Shown here piece after piece: positions 1-7,476 of a stretch of DNA of 17,141 nucleotides. Under the pieces are notes generated by a model that was not told where the DNA came from, did no database searches, and saw only the letters and a list, made by a program, of their open reading frames with translations. Every line of letters begins with the position of its first letter. Positions within the stretch are counted from its first letter, which is position 1. The stretch spans positions 1 to 17,141 of the forward strand of contig JBAYZS010000048.1 in the NCBI GenBank assembly GCA_041672395.1, in the 5' to 3' direction. The position numbers were made by a program, and so were the translations under genes. The stretch comes from UBA5287 sp041672395. Lineage in GTDB: Bacteria; Bacteroidota; Bacteroidia; Bacteroidales; Dysgonomonadaceae.

Positions 1-1340
1 TCTTCACTTCCTGAAAAGCAATATCGTTTGTCACCTATTCGCTGTATTGAGGTGCCCGTTGAGTTGTACTTTACCGGACCCGCTATTGGCTGATAGTTTT
101 TATTCCACTCCTCTGACTCGAGCATAATTGCTTTGTATCCATTTATATTTTCACAAGCAAGTAACCGCCATTTTTGAACATCCGAATCGTATAAAATATG
201 CGGGTCTTCATAATCACCAATCATTCCCATCGGGTTTGCCTTCATTACAGAAATACCAAACCTGGGGTCTTTTTTGCTTTCAATAGCTAGTAATTGTTTT
301 TTTTCTTTAGGATTGGCATACGCACTGAACCCGGTAGTTAGCCCTCGCCAGCATTTTTCATTCCGATCGAAAAAGATATGAGATGCAACTTCATTTCGGA
401 GTAATCCATCGTTACGGTCAAATAAAATGATCCCTTCAAAACGAAGGTCAAAAACGGTTGGATTCAGACTGAAAACGCCTTGAATGTGATGAGGCAACGC
501 ACGGCCACGGATAGTCATTGTATACCACAATCGTCCTTGATCAATCAAAGGGTCTCCATCTTCATAAGTAATGGCCCTAATATCGGCTAGACCCATTCCT
601 GAACTTAACGCTGATTCAATTTTGTCGATTGCCAATACCCCTTTCTTTATCGAAAAATAGAAATTTGACTGGAAAGAGCTTATATACTGCTTTTTCCGCA
701 AATCAATAAAGGAAGCGAAATCCGACTGTGCAATTGGTTCCGGTAAACCACCGTTTTGTACGAACAGTGTATACCCACTTCCAAGCATTTGAAGAATGAT
801 TCTTCTCTCTATATTGTACAAACCACTCCCTTTGTTGAAAACAGACTCGTTCACAACTGTTTTTGATTCCCTGACGTACTTTTGATTAACATCAAGTATC
901 TCGTTTCCGTTATAACTAATGGTAATAAAAAACTGTTCTGTTTTTTCAGGGTTAGAAAACTCAAATCCAACTTCGCCTTGACCGCTTAATAAGTCTATAT
1001 CAATAATATAAACAGCAAACGGATTAAAACCGCCAAACCATATCGAAGCTTGCGATTCTTTGTCGGATTTAATAAATAATTGATTGTTTTTTACCTGAAT
1101 ATCCGGATAAATCCCCGAATATAAAGTAGTTGGATGCATTGTAGACATCCCGATTATTTCCACTGGATTTAAACTGGCCAAAGGAATTTTCTGATTTTCA
1201 TCGAAGATAAACCTTCGAACTCCCTGACGTACAAAATTAATTTTATCGGGTGACAAGCTTGTTTGAGCGTTTGCTCTTCCAACTAATAAAAAAACAAGAA
1301 AAGGCAATATCCGTATATATAATCCAATTATTGATTTCAT
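1..1340 (-). CDS. Exported protein with probable glycosidase-type beta-propeller, partial (C-terminus beyond left edge)
   Basis: The minus strand is open without a stop from the ATG at 1338-1340 to the left edge (446 codons), so this is the N-terminal part of a longer protein. Residues 1-24 form a signal peptide (MKSIIGLYIRILPFLVFLLV core, then GRANAQ), so the product is exported. Residues from about 25 to 220 look like a beta-rich accessory region. After that, blade-like repeats appear in which an acidic or Tyr/Phe-Asp turn precedes a Trp strand: LIDQGRLWYTMTI, IFFDRNEKCWRGL and EDPHILYDSDVQKWRLL. Such EDPH...W repeats are typical of the five-bladed propellers of GH43, GH32 and GH130 type. 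A glycan-related enzyme or binding protein is therefore inferred; the exact family and substrate cannot be fixed, and catalytic residues were not assigned. The gene diverges from cutC. No clear TAnnTTTG box was seen upstream. Confidence 0.72.
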   Translation of the reverse strand, partial: MKSIIGLYIRILPFLVFLLVGRANAQTSLSPDKINFVRQGVRRFIFDENQKIPLASLNPVEIIGMSTMHPTTLYSGIYPDIQVKNNQLFIKSDKESQASIWFGGFNPFAVYIIDIDLLSGQGEVGFEFSNPEKTEQFFITISYNGNEILDVNQKYVRESKTVVNESVFNKGSGLYNIERRIILQMLGSGYTLFVQNGGLPEPIAQSDFASFIDLRKKQYISSFQSNFYFSIKKGVLAIDKIESALSSGMGLADIRAITYEDGDPLIDQGRLWYTMTIRGRALPHHIQGVFSLNPTVFDLRFEGIILFDRNDGLLRNEVASHIFFDRNEKCWRGLTTGFSAYANPKEKKQLLAIESKKDPRFGISVMKANPMGMIGDYEDPHILYDSDVQKWRLLACENINGYKAIMLESEEWNKNYQPIAGPVKYNSTGTSIQRIGDKRYCFSGSE

Positions 1341-1610
1341 TTTCTCGTTACTTATTAATTTATAGTCCTTTTACTTGACCACATATGGTTACGATTACAG
1401 TACAGTCAGTAAGTTATAATAGGTCAACTTACATTAAAAGTTTATCAATCAACATTTCAAAAATGTCGATGTATTATTTTAAAATGCAATTTTAGTTAAT
1501 TATATTCAATTATTCTACAAAAAAGAAATAAATCTCGAAAAGGGTAACTTGGATATCGTTGCAATTTATATATTCTGTCTATTTGGCAATTTATTAATTA
1601 AATTATTTAC
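1341..1610. other. AT-rich intergenic region between divergent genes
   Basis: This spacer separates the divergent propeller-protein gene and cutC. It has no open frame of note. It holds three small inverted repeats: 7-bp arms at 1409-1415 and 1426-1432 (GTAAGTT/AACTTAC, 10-base loop), 6-bp arms at 1452-1457 and 1461-1466, and 6-bp arms at 1480-1485 and 1489-1494. The first is the only one long enough to consider as an operator, and in DNA this AT-rich the others are expected by chance. The region must carry the promoter of the minus-strand gene, but I could not place it. Confidence 0.5.
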
Positions 1611-1618
1611 TATCTTTG
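1611..1618 (+). promoter_or_regulatory. Bacteroides-type -7 promoter element for cutC
   Basis: TATCTTTG matches the Bacteroidota consensus TAnnTTTG exactly and lies 28 bases before the cutC ATG. A TTTG that might act as the -33 element is at 1582-1585, but its 25-base spacing is longer than usual, so the upstream half is weak. The last three bases (TTG, 1616-1618) read in frame with cutC and could be mistaken for a start codon. Confidence 0.6.
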
Positions 1619-1645
1619 TATGTATTAAAAAATAAAGCCTCTGTT

Positions 1646-2410
1646 ATGGAAACATCAGATACTTTCAAAATCGAAATCTGCGCGAACTCAGTCAACAGCT
1701 GCATTGAAGCTCAAAAAGGGGGCGCTTATCGTGTCGAACTTTGCGCTGGAATCCCCGAAGGTGGCACAACACCTTCGTATGGAGATATTTCTCTGGCAAG
1801 AGAATTGTTGCATATTAAATTGAATGTGATAATCAGACCAAGAGGTGGTGATTTTCTTTACTCTGATCTTGAACATAGCATTATACTGAAGGACATTGAG
1901 ATGGCTCGAAAAATCGGGGCTGATGGCATTGTGATAGGATGTCTTACCTCTGATGGCGATGTTGATATGCAACGAAACAAAGAGTTGATCGATAATGCCG
2001 GTGATATGAGTGTTACATTTCATAGAGCTTTTGATAAGTGCAGAAATCCATTCGAAAACCTGGAAAGAATAATTTCTTTGGGATGTGATCGAATTCTCAC
2101 ATCGGGACAACAACCAAAAGCTGAACAAGGACTTCCACTTTTAAAAGATTTGATTGAAATAGCTGCTGGTAGAATCATAATCATGCCGGGAAGTGGTGTG
2201 AATGAAGATAATATTGCACACATTGCCGCAGAAACGGGAGCAAAAGAATTCCATATGTCTGCACGAATCGCTTTGCAAAGTGAAATGAAATATAGAAATC
2301 CTGCAGTCTCAATGGGGGGAACAAATATAACTATCAATGAATATGAACAACTCGTGACTAGCGCGGAACGGGTGAAAAAGTCTTTAATTCATTTACAATC
2401 TAAAGCTTAA
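1646..2410 (+). CDS. cutC: CutC family TIM-barrel protein
   Basis: The 254-residue product matches the CutC family (PF03932) along its whole length; E. coli CutC is about 248 residues. Conserved blocks seen are RVELCA (about 29-34), RPRGGDF (64-70), TFHRAFD (124-130) and LTSGQ (151-155), and the protein ends QSKA much as relatives end with HQAK. There is no signal peptide, so it is cytoplasmic. The family was named for copper homeostasis, but that role has been disputed for E. coli and the true reaction is unknown. I chose ATG 1646 because it begins just before the conserved FKIEICANS segment; an in-frame TTG at 1616 lies inside the -7 promoter box. The GH20 gene follows after 32 bases in the same direction, which suggests co-transcription and a link to sugar use rather than copper (inference). 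Confidence 0.93.
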   Translation: METSDTFKIEICANSVNSCIEAQKGGAYRVELCAGIPEGGTTPSYGDISLARELLHIKLNVIIRPRGGDFLYSDLEHSIILKDIEMARKIGADGIVIGCLTSDGDVDMQRNKELIDNAGDMSVTFHRAFDKCRNPFENLERIISLGCDRILTSGQQPKAEQGLPLLKDLIEIAAGRIIIMPGSGVNEDNIAHIAAETGAKEFHMSARIALQSEMKYRNPAVSMGGTNITINEYEQLVTSAERVKKSLIHLQSKA

Positions 2411-2442
2411 AACTGATTTACTAAATTAATATACAAAAAAGA

Positions 2443-4776
2443 ATGAAAAAAATTGGCCAATTTATGATGACTTTAGCTGCAGCAGGACTACTTTTTTCTT
2501 GCAATGGCTCTGGAACTAAAGAAGCAATAGTGGCAAATTACCAGATTGTCCCGCTTCCTCAGGAAGTTGCAACAACAGAAGGTAGCCCTTTTGGTTTGTC
2601 TTCTTCAACAAAAATTGTTTACCCTGAGGGTAACGATAAAATGCAGCAAAATGCTGAATTCCTTACGGAATTTCTGCAAAATGCTACAGGAACGAAAACG
2701 ACAACAACTACAACTGCCACAGATGAAAATGTAATTATTCTGGAACTCGGTCTTGAAAATGAAAATCCGGAAGCTTACAGACTTACTGTTGACGATAAAA
2801 CAATTCACATTACTGGTTCAAGCGAAGCTGGCGTATTTTATGGAATACAAACTTTGCGTAAAGCAACTCCAATAGGGAAAAAAATAAATGTGTCTTATCC
2901 ACCGGTTACAATAAACGATCAACCTCGATTTGGTTATAGAGGAATGCATTTGGATGTTGCACGACACTTTCAATCTGCCGAATTTGTTAAGAAATATATT
3001 GATATGCTTGCATTACATAATATCAATACTTTTCACTGGCATTTGACAGATGATCAGGGCTGGCGCATTGAAATAAAGAAATATCCTAAACTTACGGAGA
3101 TTGGCTCAAAACGAAATGAAACTGTAATAGGTAGAAATACAGACAAATACGACGGAACTCCTCATGGTGGATTCTACACTCAAGAAGAAATAAAAGATAT
3201 TGTTGCATATGCTCAGGAACGATTTATAACTGTTGTTCCTGAAGTGGATCTGCCGGGACATATGTTGGCTGCATTAGCTGCATATCCCGAATTGGGCTGT
3301 ACCGGTGGACCGTACGAAGTGGCAAAAACATGGGGCATTTTTGATGATGTGCTATGCGCAGGTAAAGAAGAGACCTTCACTTTTCTTGAAGGTGTTTTAA
3401 CAGAAGTAATTGATCTGTTTCCTTCTAAACTGATCCATATTGGTGGAGACGAAAGCCCTAAAACTCGTTGGGAAGTATGTCCTGATTGCCAAAAACGCAT
3501 AAAGGATCTTGGATTAAAAGATGGTGAACATAAAAAAGAATTCTATCTGCAAAGCTATGTTACTGAACGCATTGAAAAGTTCCTTAATGATAAAGGAAGA
3601 AGCATCATCGGATGGGATGAAATTCTGGAAGGTGAACTGGCTCCAAATGCTACAGTAATGTCTTGGCGCGGAATGGGCGGTGGCATCAAAGCTGCTCAAA
3701 TGGGTCACGACGTAATTATGACACCTACCAACTTTTGCTATTTCGATTATTATCAGACCAATATTACAGAAAATGAGCCATTGGCTATTGGCGGATATTT
3801 ACCTATTGAATCTGTTTATAATTTTGAGCCGGCTCCGGACGAACTGACAGATGAACAAAAATCACATATATTAGGACCACAAGCTAATTTATGGACTGAA
3901 TACATTAAAACTCAGGAGCATGTAGAATATATGGTAATGCCGCGAATTGCCGCGCTAAGTGAAGTACAATGGTCAAATCCGGAAAAGAAAGATTACAATG
4001 ATTTCCTTTCAAGATTGCCTGGATTGATCAAAATATATGATCAAATGGGATACAATTATGCGAAACATGTGTTTAATGTTCAGGTTTCTCTTACTCCTAA
4101 CAACGACACAAACGCTCTTGATGTTGAAATGACTACAATTGATAATGCATCAATTTATTATACACTGGACGGTACAGAACCAACGGAAAAGTCAATCAAA
4201 TATGAAGGTAAATTCAATATCAAAGAGAATGCAACGCTTACTGCGGCTGCATTCCGTGATGGAAAACCGAGTCCTCTGTTTACAGAATCTGTAACCGTAA
4301 GCAAATCAACGTTTAAACCGATCTCTTTATTATCAAAACCAGATGACAACTACACATATACTGGTGCAAGTTTACTTTCTGACGGATTGAAAGGGAAAGA
4401 AGCTAATTATCGCACTGGTCGCTGGATTGGCTTCAGCGGAAAAGATTTGGTGGCTGTCCTGGATCTATTGGAACCTACAGAAATTTCGTATGTGCAACTG
4501 CAGACTTGCGTGAACACGGGCGATTGGGTTTTTGATGCTTCACAAATTGTTGTGGAAGCTTCTGATGATAATGTAACATTCAAACCTGCGGGAAAACTGG
4601 ATGTAGTTGATGCTCATCAAGATCATTGGTATGAAATCTCTGGACATACAGTTAATTTGGAACCGATGACTGCTAGATATTTTAAAATTACAGTGAAACC
4701 AACTGTAATGCCGGAATGGCATCCGGGCAAGGGAAATCCTGCTTATGTTTTTGTAGACGAAATAGCTTTGAACTAA
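2443..4776 (+). CDS. GH20 beta-N-acetylhexosaminidase, lipoprotein
   Basis: This 777-residue enzyme should remove terminal beta-linked GlcNAc or GalNAc from glycans outside the cytoplasm. The N-terminus MKKIGQFMMTLAAAGLLFSC is a lipoprotein signal with Cys20 as lipid anchor. An N-terminal hexosaminidase domain (about 32-155) precedes the GH20 barrel (about 156-535). The barrel shows FHWHLTDDQGW (197-207), PEVDLPGH (266-273), the catalytic pair Asp336-Glu337 in HIGGDES, SWRG (407-410) and GPQANLWTEY (478-487). Substrate-assisted catalysis through this Asp-Glu pair is known for the family. Residues about 547-615 resemble the chitobiase C-terminal beta-sandwich (SIYYTLDGTEPT). Residues about 626-777 form a discoidin/CBM32-like sugar-binding domain. 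It lies 32 bases after cutC, probably in one operon, and ends at a hairpin terminator. The leader ends AAAAAAGA before ATG, with no real Shine-Dalgarno. Confidence 0.96.
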   Translation: MKKIGQFMMTLAAAGLLFSCNGSGTKEAIVANYQIVPLPQEVATTEGSPFGLSSSTKIVYPEGNDKMQQNAEFLTEFLQNATGTKTTTTTTATDENVIILELGLENENPEAYRLTVDDKTIHITGSSEAGVFYGIQTLRKATPIGKKINVSYPPVTINDQPRFGYRGMHLDVARHFQSAEFVKKYIDMLALHNINTFHWHLTDDQGWRIEIKKYPKLTEIGSKRNETVIGRNTDKYDGTPHGGFYTQEEIKDIVAYAQERFITVVPEVDLPGHMLAALAAYPELGCTGGPYEVAKTWGIFDDVLCAGKEETFTFLEGVLTEVIDLFPSKLIHIGGDESPKTRWEVCPDCQKRIKDLGLKDGEHKKEFYLQSYVTERIEKFLNDKGRSIIGWDEILEGELAPNATVMSWRGMGGGIKAAQMGHDVIMTPTNFCYFDYYQTNITENEPLAIGGYLPIESVYNFEPAPDELTDEQKSHILGPQANLWTEYIKTQEHVEYMVMPRIAALSEVQWSNPEKKDYNDFLSRLPGLIKIYDQMGYNYAKHVFNVQVSLTPNNDTNALDVEMTTIDNASIYYTLDGTEPTEKSIKYEGKFNIKENATLTAAAFRDGKPSPLFTESVTVSKSTFKPISLLSKPDDNYTYTGASLLSDGLKGKEANYRTGRWIGFSGKDLVAVLDLLEPTEISYVQLQTCVNTGDWVFDASQIVVEASDDNVTFKPAGKLDVVDAHQDHWYEISGHTVNLEPMTARYFKITVKPTVMPEWHPGKGNPAYVFVDEIALN

Positions 4777-4810
4777 AGCTTTAGAATATTATACACACTT
4801 TTTGAGTGAG

Positions 4811-4847
4811 AATGGGAGTGGAAACATTTATTGTTTTCACTCCCATT
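4811..4847. terminator. Bidirectional hairpin terminator between GH20 gene and nfo
   Basis: Arms at 4811-4826 (AATGGGAGTGGAAACA) and 4832-4847 pair over 16 positions with a single G-T wobble around a 5-base loop. A T-rich stretch (GATTTTATT) follows on the plus strand. It sits between two convergent stop codons (4776 on plus, 4852 on minus), so it probably ends both transcripts; the minus-strand side has a weaker T tract. Confidence 0.8.
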
Positions 4848-4851
4848 GATT

Positions 4852-5694
4852 TTATTCTACTAAACTGTATAATGCTTTAATCTCTTCTGCCCACACTTGC
4901 TCGTCGGGAGTTTCAAGAATAAGTGGAATATTGTCCATCCGAGGATCATTCATGATAAACCTGAACAAATCCATACCCATCACGCCTTTACCAAGACTGT
5001 CATGACGGTCGACATGCGTTGCTAGTTCTTTCTTGGAATCGTTGATATGCATTCCTCTTAGATACTTGAATCCAACAATTCTATCAAAATCAGAAAAGGT
5101 TTTATCATATCCTGCACGGGTGCGGATTTCATAACCGGCAGCTAATGTATGGGCCGTATCCAGACAAATTCCAACCCTACTTTTATCCTCAACTTTATCA
5201 ATGATATGTGCCAATTGCTCAAAAGTATGACCTACATTGCTACCCTGTCCCGCGGTATTTTCAATAACTGCAGTAACTCCGGATGTCTTTTCGAGAGTGA
5301 TATTTATTGATTCCGAAATTCTATCCAAACAAACATCAACAGGAATAGCTTTTAAATGGCTTCCCGGATGAAAATTCAATCGATTCAAACCTAATTGCTC
5401 GCATCGCTGCATCTCATCTAAAAAAGCTGCTCTGGATTTGTTGATTCCTTCTTCTTCAGGATGCCCTAGGTTGATCAAATAACTGTCGTGAGGCAAAATA
5501 TAATCAACATTGTATCCAAGTTCCTGACAACGCGATTTAAAAAGTTCTATATTCTTTTCGGAATAAGGATTTGCAAACCACTGACGTTGGTTCTTTGTAA
5601 ACAAAGCAAAAGCTTTCGCCCCTATTGCATGGGCATTTTCGGGAGCATTTTCTACTCCACCCCCTGCACTTACATGTGCTCCTACATATTTCAT
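4852..5694 (-). CDS. nfo: Endonuclease IV, AP endonuclease
   Basis: The product (280 residues; E. coli Nfo is 285) cuts DNA 5' to abasic sites and removes 3' blocking groups in base-excision repair in the cytoplasm. All nine metal ligands of the E. coli trinuclear zinc site are present at the same residue numbers: His69, His109, Glu145, Asp179, His182, His216, Asp229, His231 and Glu261. They sit in segments such as NFHPGSHL, VIENTAGQGSNVG, CLDTAH, MHINDSK, HVDRHDSLG and LILETPDE. The start MKYVGAHVSAGGGVENA aligns with the family start. The gene is convergent with the GH20 gene and divergent from the DUF937 gene, and has its own -7 element 29 bases upstream. It appears monocistronic and intact. 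Confidence 0.97.
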   Translation of the reverse strand: MKYVGAHVSAGGGVENAPENAHAIGAKAFALFTKNQRQWFANPYSEKNIELFKSRCQELGYNVDYILPHDSYLINLGHPEEEGINKSRAAFLDEMQRCEQLGLNRLNFHPGSHLKAIPVDVCLDRISESINITLEKTSGVTAVIENTAGQGSNVGHTFEQLAHIIDKVEDKSRVGICLDTAHTLAAGYEIRTRAGYDKTFSDFDRIVGFKYLRGMHINDSKKELATHVDRHDSLGKGVMGMDLFRFIMNDPRMDNIPLILETPDEQVWAEEIKALYSLVE

Positions 5695-5722
5695 AATTCT
5701 ATTTTTTTTACTTTCATATAAA

Positions 5723-5730
5723 CAAAGATA
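5723..5730 (-). promoter_or_regulatory. Bacteroides-type -7 promoter element for nfo
   Basis: Read on the minus strand, this is TATCTTTG, an exact TAnnTTTG match 29 bases before the nfo ATG. No good TTTG is found at the usual -33 spacing. The spacing to the start codon is nearly the same as for cutC, dipeptidyl peptidase III and the M13 gene, which supports the call. Confidence 0.6.
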
Positions 5731-5802
5731 GTCAGCTTTTTGTTATAATAATTACTAAACAATTTTTCAATTTCTACTCTAAAACCTCTAACCAATAAAA
5801 AG

Positions 5803-6405
5803 ATGGATTTATCAGAATTACTAAACAGTCCTATTGGACAATCAATCGTGAAGAGTACTTCAGGCAAGTTGGGTATGGATGAAAATCAGTTTACTCAAGC
5901 CGTAAAGATGGCATTACCTACTATTTTGGCTGGTTTGAACAAAAATGCTCAGTCTCCCGAAGGTGCACAAAGTTTAAATAATGCACTGGAAGATTCACGA
6001 CACGATGGTAGTTTACTCGACAATTTGACAAGTATGCTTCAAAACAATTCCGATGATATTACGGCAGATGGCAATGGAATTTTAGGACACATTTTCGGAG
6101 ATAGAAAATCGGTAATAGAACAGGGGATTTCAAGGAAAACAGGTGCTTCGACTGGACAAATCGGTTCACTGCTTTCAATGCTGGCCCCAATCGTCATGGC
6201 TTATCTGGGAAAAAAGAAACAACAGACCAACACCGGTGCCGGTGGATTGAGTGACATGCTGGGCAGTATTCTTGGCGGAGGTCAGCAACAAACGCAACAG
6301 CAAAGCGGCGGAGGATTTATGGATATGATCACTGGTGCATTGGACAAAGATGGTGATGGAAATATGCTGGATGACTTGATGGGAATGCTTGGAAACAGAA
6401 AATAA
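5803..6405 (+). CDS. DUF937 family protein with C-terminal EF-hand-like loop
   Basis: This 200-residue protein is of unknown function. Its N-terminal part (about 1-135) matches the DUF937 pattern: MDLSELLNSPIGQ, then ALPTILAGLNKNA, HIFG near 106-109, and a second hydrophobic block LLSMLAPIVMAYLGKKK. Residues about 148-176 are low-complexity, rich in Gly and Gln. Residues 181-192 (DKDGDGNMLDDL) look like an EF-hand calcium loop, with Asp at positions 1, 3 and 5 and Gly at 6, but Leu replaces the usual Glu at position 12. There is no clear signal peptide. Calcium binding is an inference from the motif. It diverges from nfo. A small lipoprotein gene follows after 82 bases in the same direction; co-transcription is possible but not shown. 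No TAnnTTTG box was seen upstream. Confidence 0.88.
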   Translation: MDLSELLNSPIGQSIVKSTSGKLGMDENQFTQAVKMALPTILAGLNKNAQSPEGAQSLNNALEDSRHDGSLLDNLTSMLQNNSDDITADGNGILGHIFGDRKSVIEQGISRKTGASTGQIGSLLSMLAPIVMAYLGKKKQQTNTGAGGLSDMLGSILGGGQQQTQQQSGGGFMDMITGALDKDGDGNMLDDLMGMLGNRK

Positions 6406-6487
6406 TTAACTTATTTTACTTTTCCGCTTAAACCAATATTAAAAATTCAAGTCTATCCAATTAAATAAACCAAATAAGTAATAACTA

Positions 6488-6925
6488 ATGAAACAAAGAC
6501 AATTAAATGTGCTGATAATAGCTGCTATTGCGGCAATGGCTTTTGCAGTTTCTTCCTGTACAGATGACTCTCCAACTTTTAATGAGACTCAATGGGAAAT
6601 AGTAAATATATCTGTACCTTCAGGTGATTGGGAATGGGACAATGTTAACGGATTTTATTCTGCCACATACAATTTACCGGAAATGAGCGATTTTATCTTC
6701 ACGGATGGTGCTGCACTGGGATACTATTACTTTAATAATAAATCAAAAACTGCATTGCCTTATGTGAAATCATATTTCGATGGAACAAATTATTATACTG
6801 AGACTTACAGTTGCGATTTTCAAGTTGGCAATCCTTCTACGGTAACTTTCTATTTGGAAATGTCCGACTTACAAAGTTATGATGTTCCGCCTTCTGCAAG
6901 TTTTCAAGTAGTTTTGATTTGGTAA
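6488..6925 (+). CDS. Small lipoprotein of unknown function
   Basis: The 145-residue product begins with a lipoprotein signal (MKQRQLNVLIIAAIAAMAFA followed by VSSC, with Cys at about residue 24), so it should be anchored in an envelope membrane facing the periplasm or the outside. The mature part (about 120 residues) alternates aromatic and polar residues in short strands, consistent with a beta-sandwich: WEIVNISVPSGDWEWDN, a central GALGYYYFNN segment and a C-terminal SASFQVVLIW. Similar small lipoproteins of this WxWDN...VVLIW form occur in Bacteroidales as far as I recall, with no known function. No enzyme motif is seen. It lies downstream of the DUF937 gene and ends at a strong terminator shared with folC. 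Confidence 0.85.
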   Translation: MKQRQLNVLIIAAIAAMAFAVSSCTDDSPTFNETQWEIVNISVPSGDWEWDNVNGFYSATYNLPEMSDFIFTDGAALGYYYFNNKSKTALPYVKSYFDGTNYYTETYSCDFQVGNPSTVTFYLEMSDLQSYDVPPSASFQVVLIW

Positions 6926-6946
6926 TTTCTTTCAAATAAATATATC

Positions 6947-6979
6947 AAAAAACCAGTAACAAAAAGTTACTGGTTTTTT
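6947..6979. terminator. Strong bidirectional terminator overlapping the folC stop codon
   Basis: Arms at 6947-6960 (AAAAAACCAGTAAC) and 6966-6979 are perfect 14-bp complements around an AAAAA loop. Each strand ends in a run of six T, giving an intrinsic terminator in both directions. It lies between the convergent small lipoprotein gene (stop at 6925) and folC. The folC TAA (6967-6969) and its last codons lie inside the stem. Confidence 0.92.
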
Positions 6980-7476
6980 GTGCTTATAAACAATGGTAAT
7001 GCTTCTGCAACAATAAAACTGCTGCCACCAATGAAAATCATATCATTTTCACTGGCATTGTCTTTAGCTGATTCAACAGCTGATTCAACAGTAGCATATC
7101 TATTCCCGTGTAAATCGTAACTTAATGCTTGATCAGCAAGAATATTCTCATCCAAAGCGCGCTCAATGGACGCTTTGGTGAAATAATAGATTGCATCTTT
7201 TGGTAATAAAGCAAGAACGGCATTAATATCTTTATCGTTGACCATCCCAAAAACAATGTGCAGCTTTTCGTAACTTTCCGATTTCAATTGTTCGGCTATG
7301 TAACGGATTCCATGGGCATTGTGACCGGTGTCACAAATAATCCTGGGATTTTCCGCCAACTCCTGCCAGCGACCCATCAATCCGGTCAATTCAACAACAT
7401 GGGCAAAACCATTGTACACTGCATCTTCGGGTATATAATATCCTAATTTTCGCAATTCTTCAATAGCAGTAAGCAC
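6967..7476 (-). CDS. folC: FolC C-terminal fragment (Mur-ligase C domain)
   Basis: This 169-codon frame opens with GTG at 7474-7476, which is best read as an internal valine (KTVLTAIEE) rather than a start codon. It encodes the C-terminal domain: a segment GLMGRWQ, then CDTGHNAHGIRYIAEQL, IVFGMVNDKD and FIGGSSFIVAEAL. It overlaps the N-terminal frame by 34 bases in another frame, the pattern left by a single-base deletion. It is not an independent gene. Confidence 0.75.
   Translation of the reverse strand: MLTAIEELRKLGYYIPEDAVYNGFAHVVELTGLMGRWQELAENPRIICDTGHNAHGIRYIAEQLKSESYEKLHIVFGMVNDKDINAVLALLPKDAIYYFTKASIERALDENILADQALSYDLHGNRYATVESAVESAKDNASENDMIFIGGSSFIVAEALPLFISTKNQ

Noticed and set aside
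1452..1494. Two short inverted repeats with 6-bp arms
   Set aside because: Arms of A/T-rich bases this short are expected by chance here, and no T tract or conserved site accompanies them.
1616..1645. TTG at 1616 as cutC start
   Set aside because: It lies inside an exact TAnnTTTG promoter box, and the extra ten residues do not resemble CutC N-termini; ATG 1646 fits the family.
1688..2337. Minus-strand open frames inside cutC
   Set aside because: They are antisense shadows of a well-conserved family protein with no recognisable domains.
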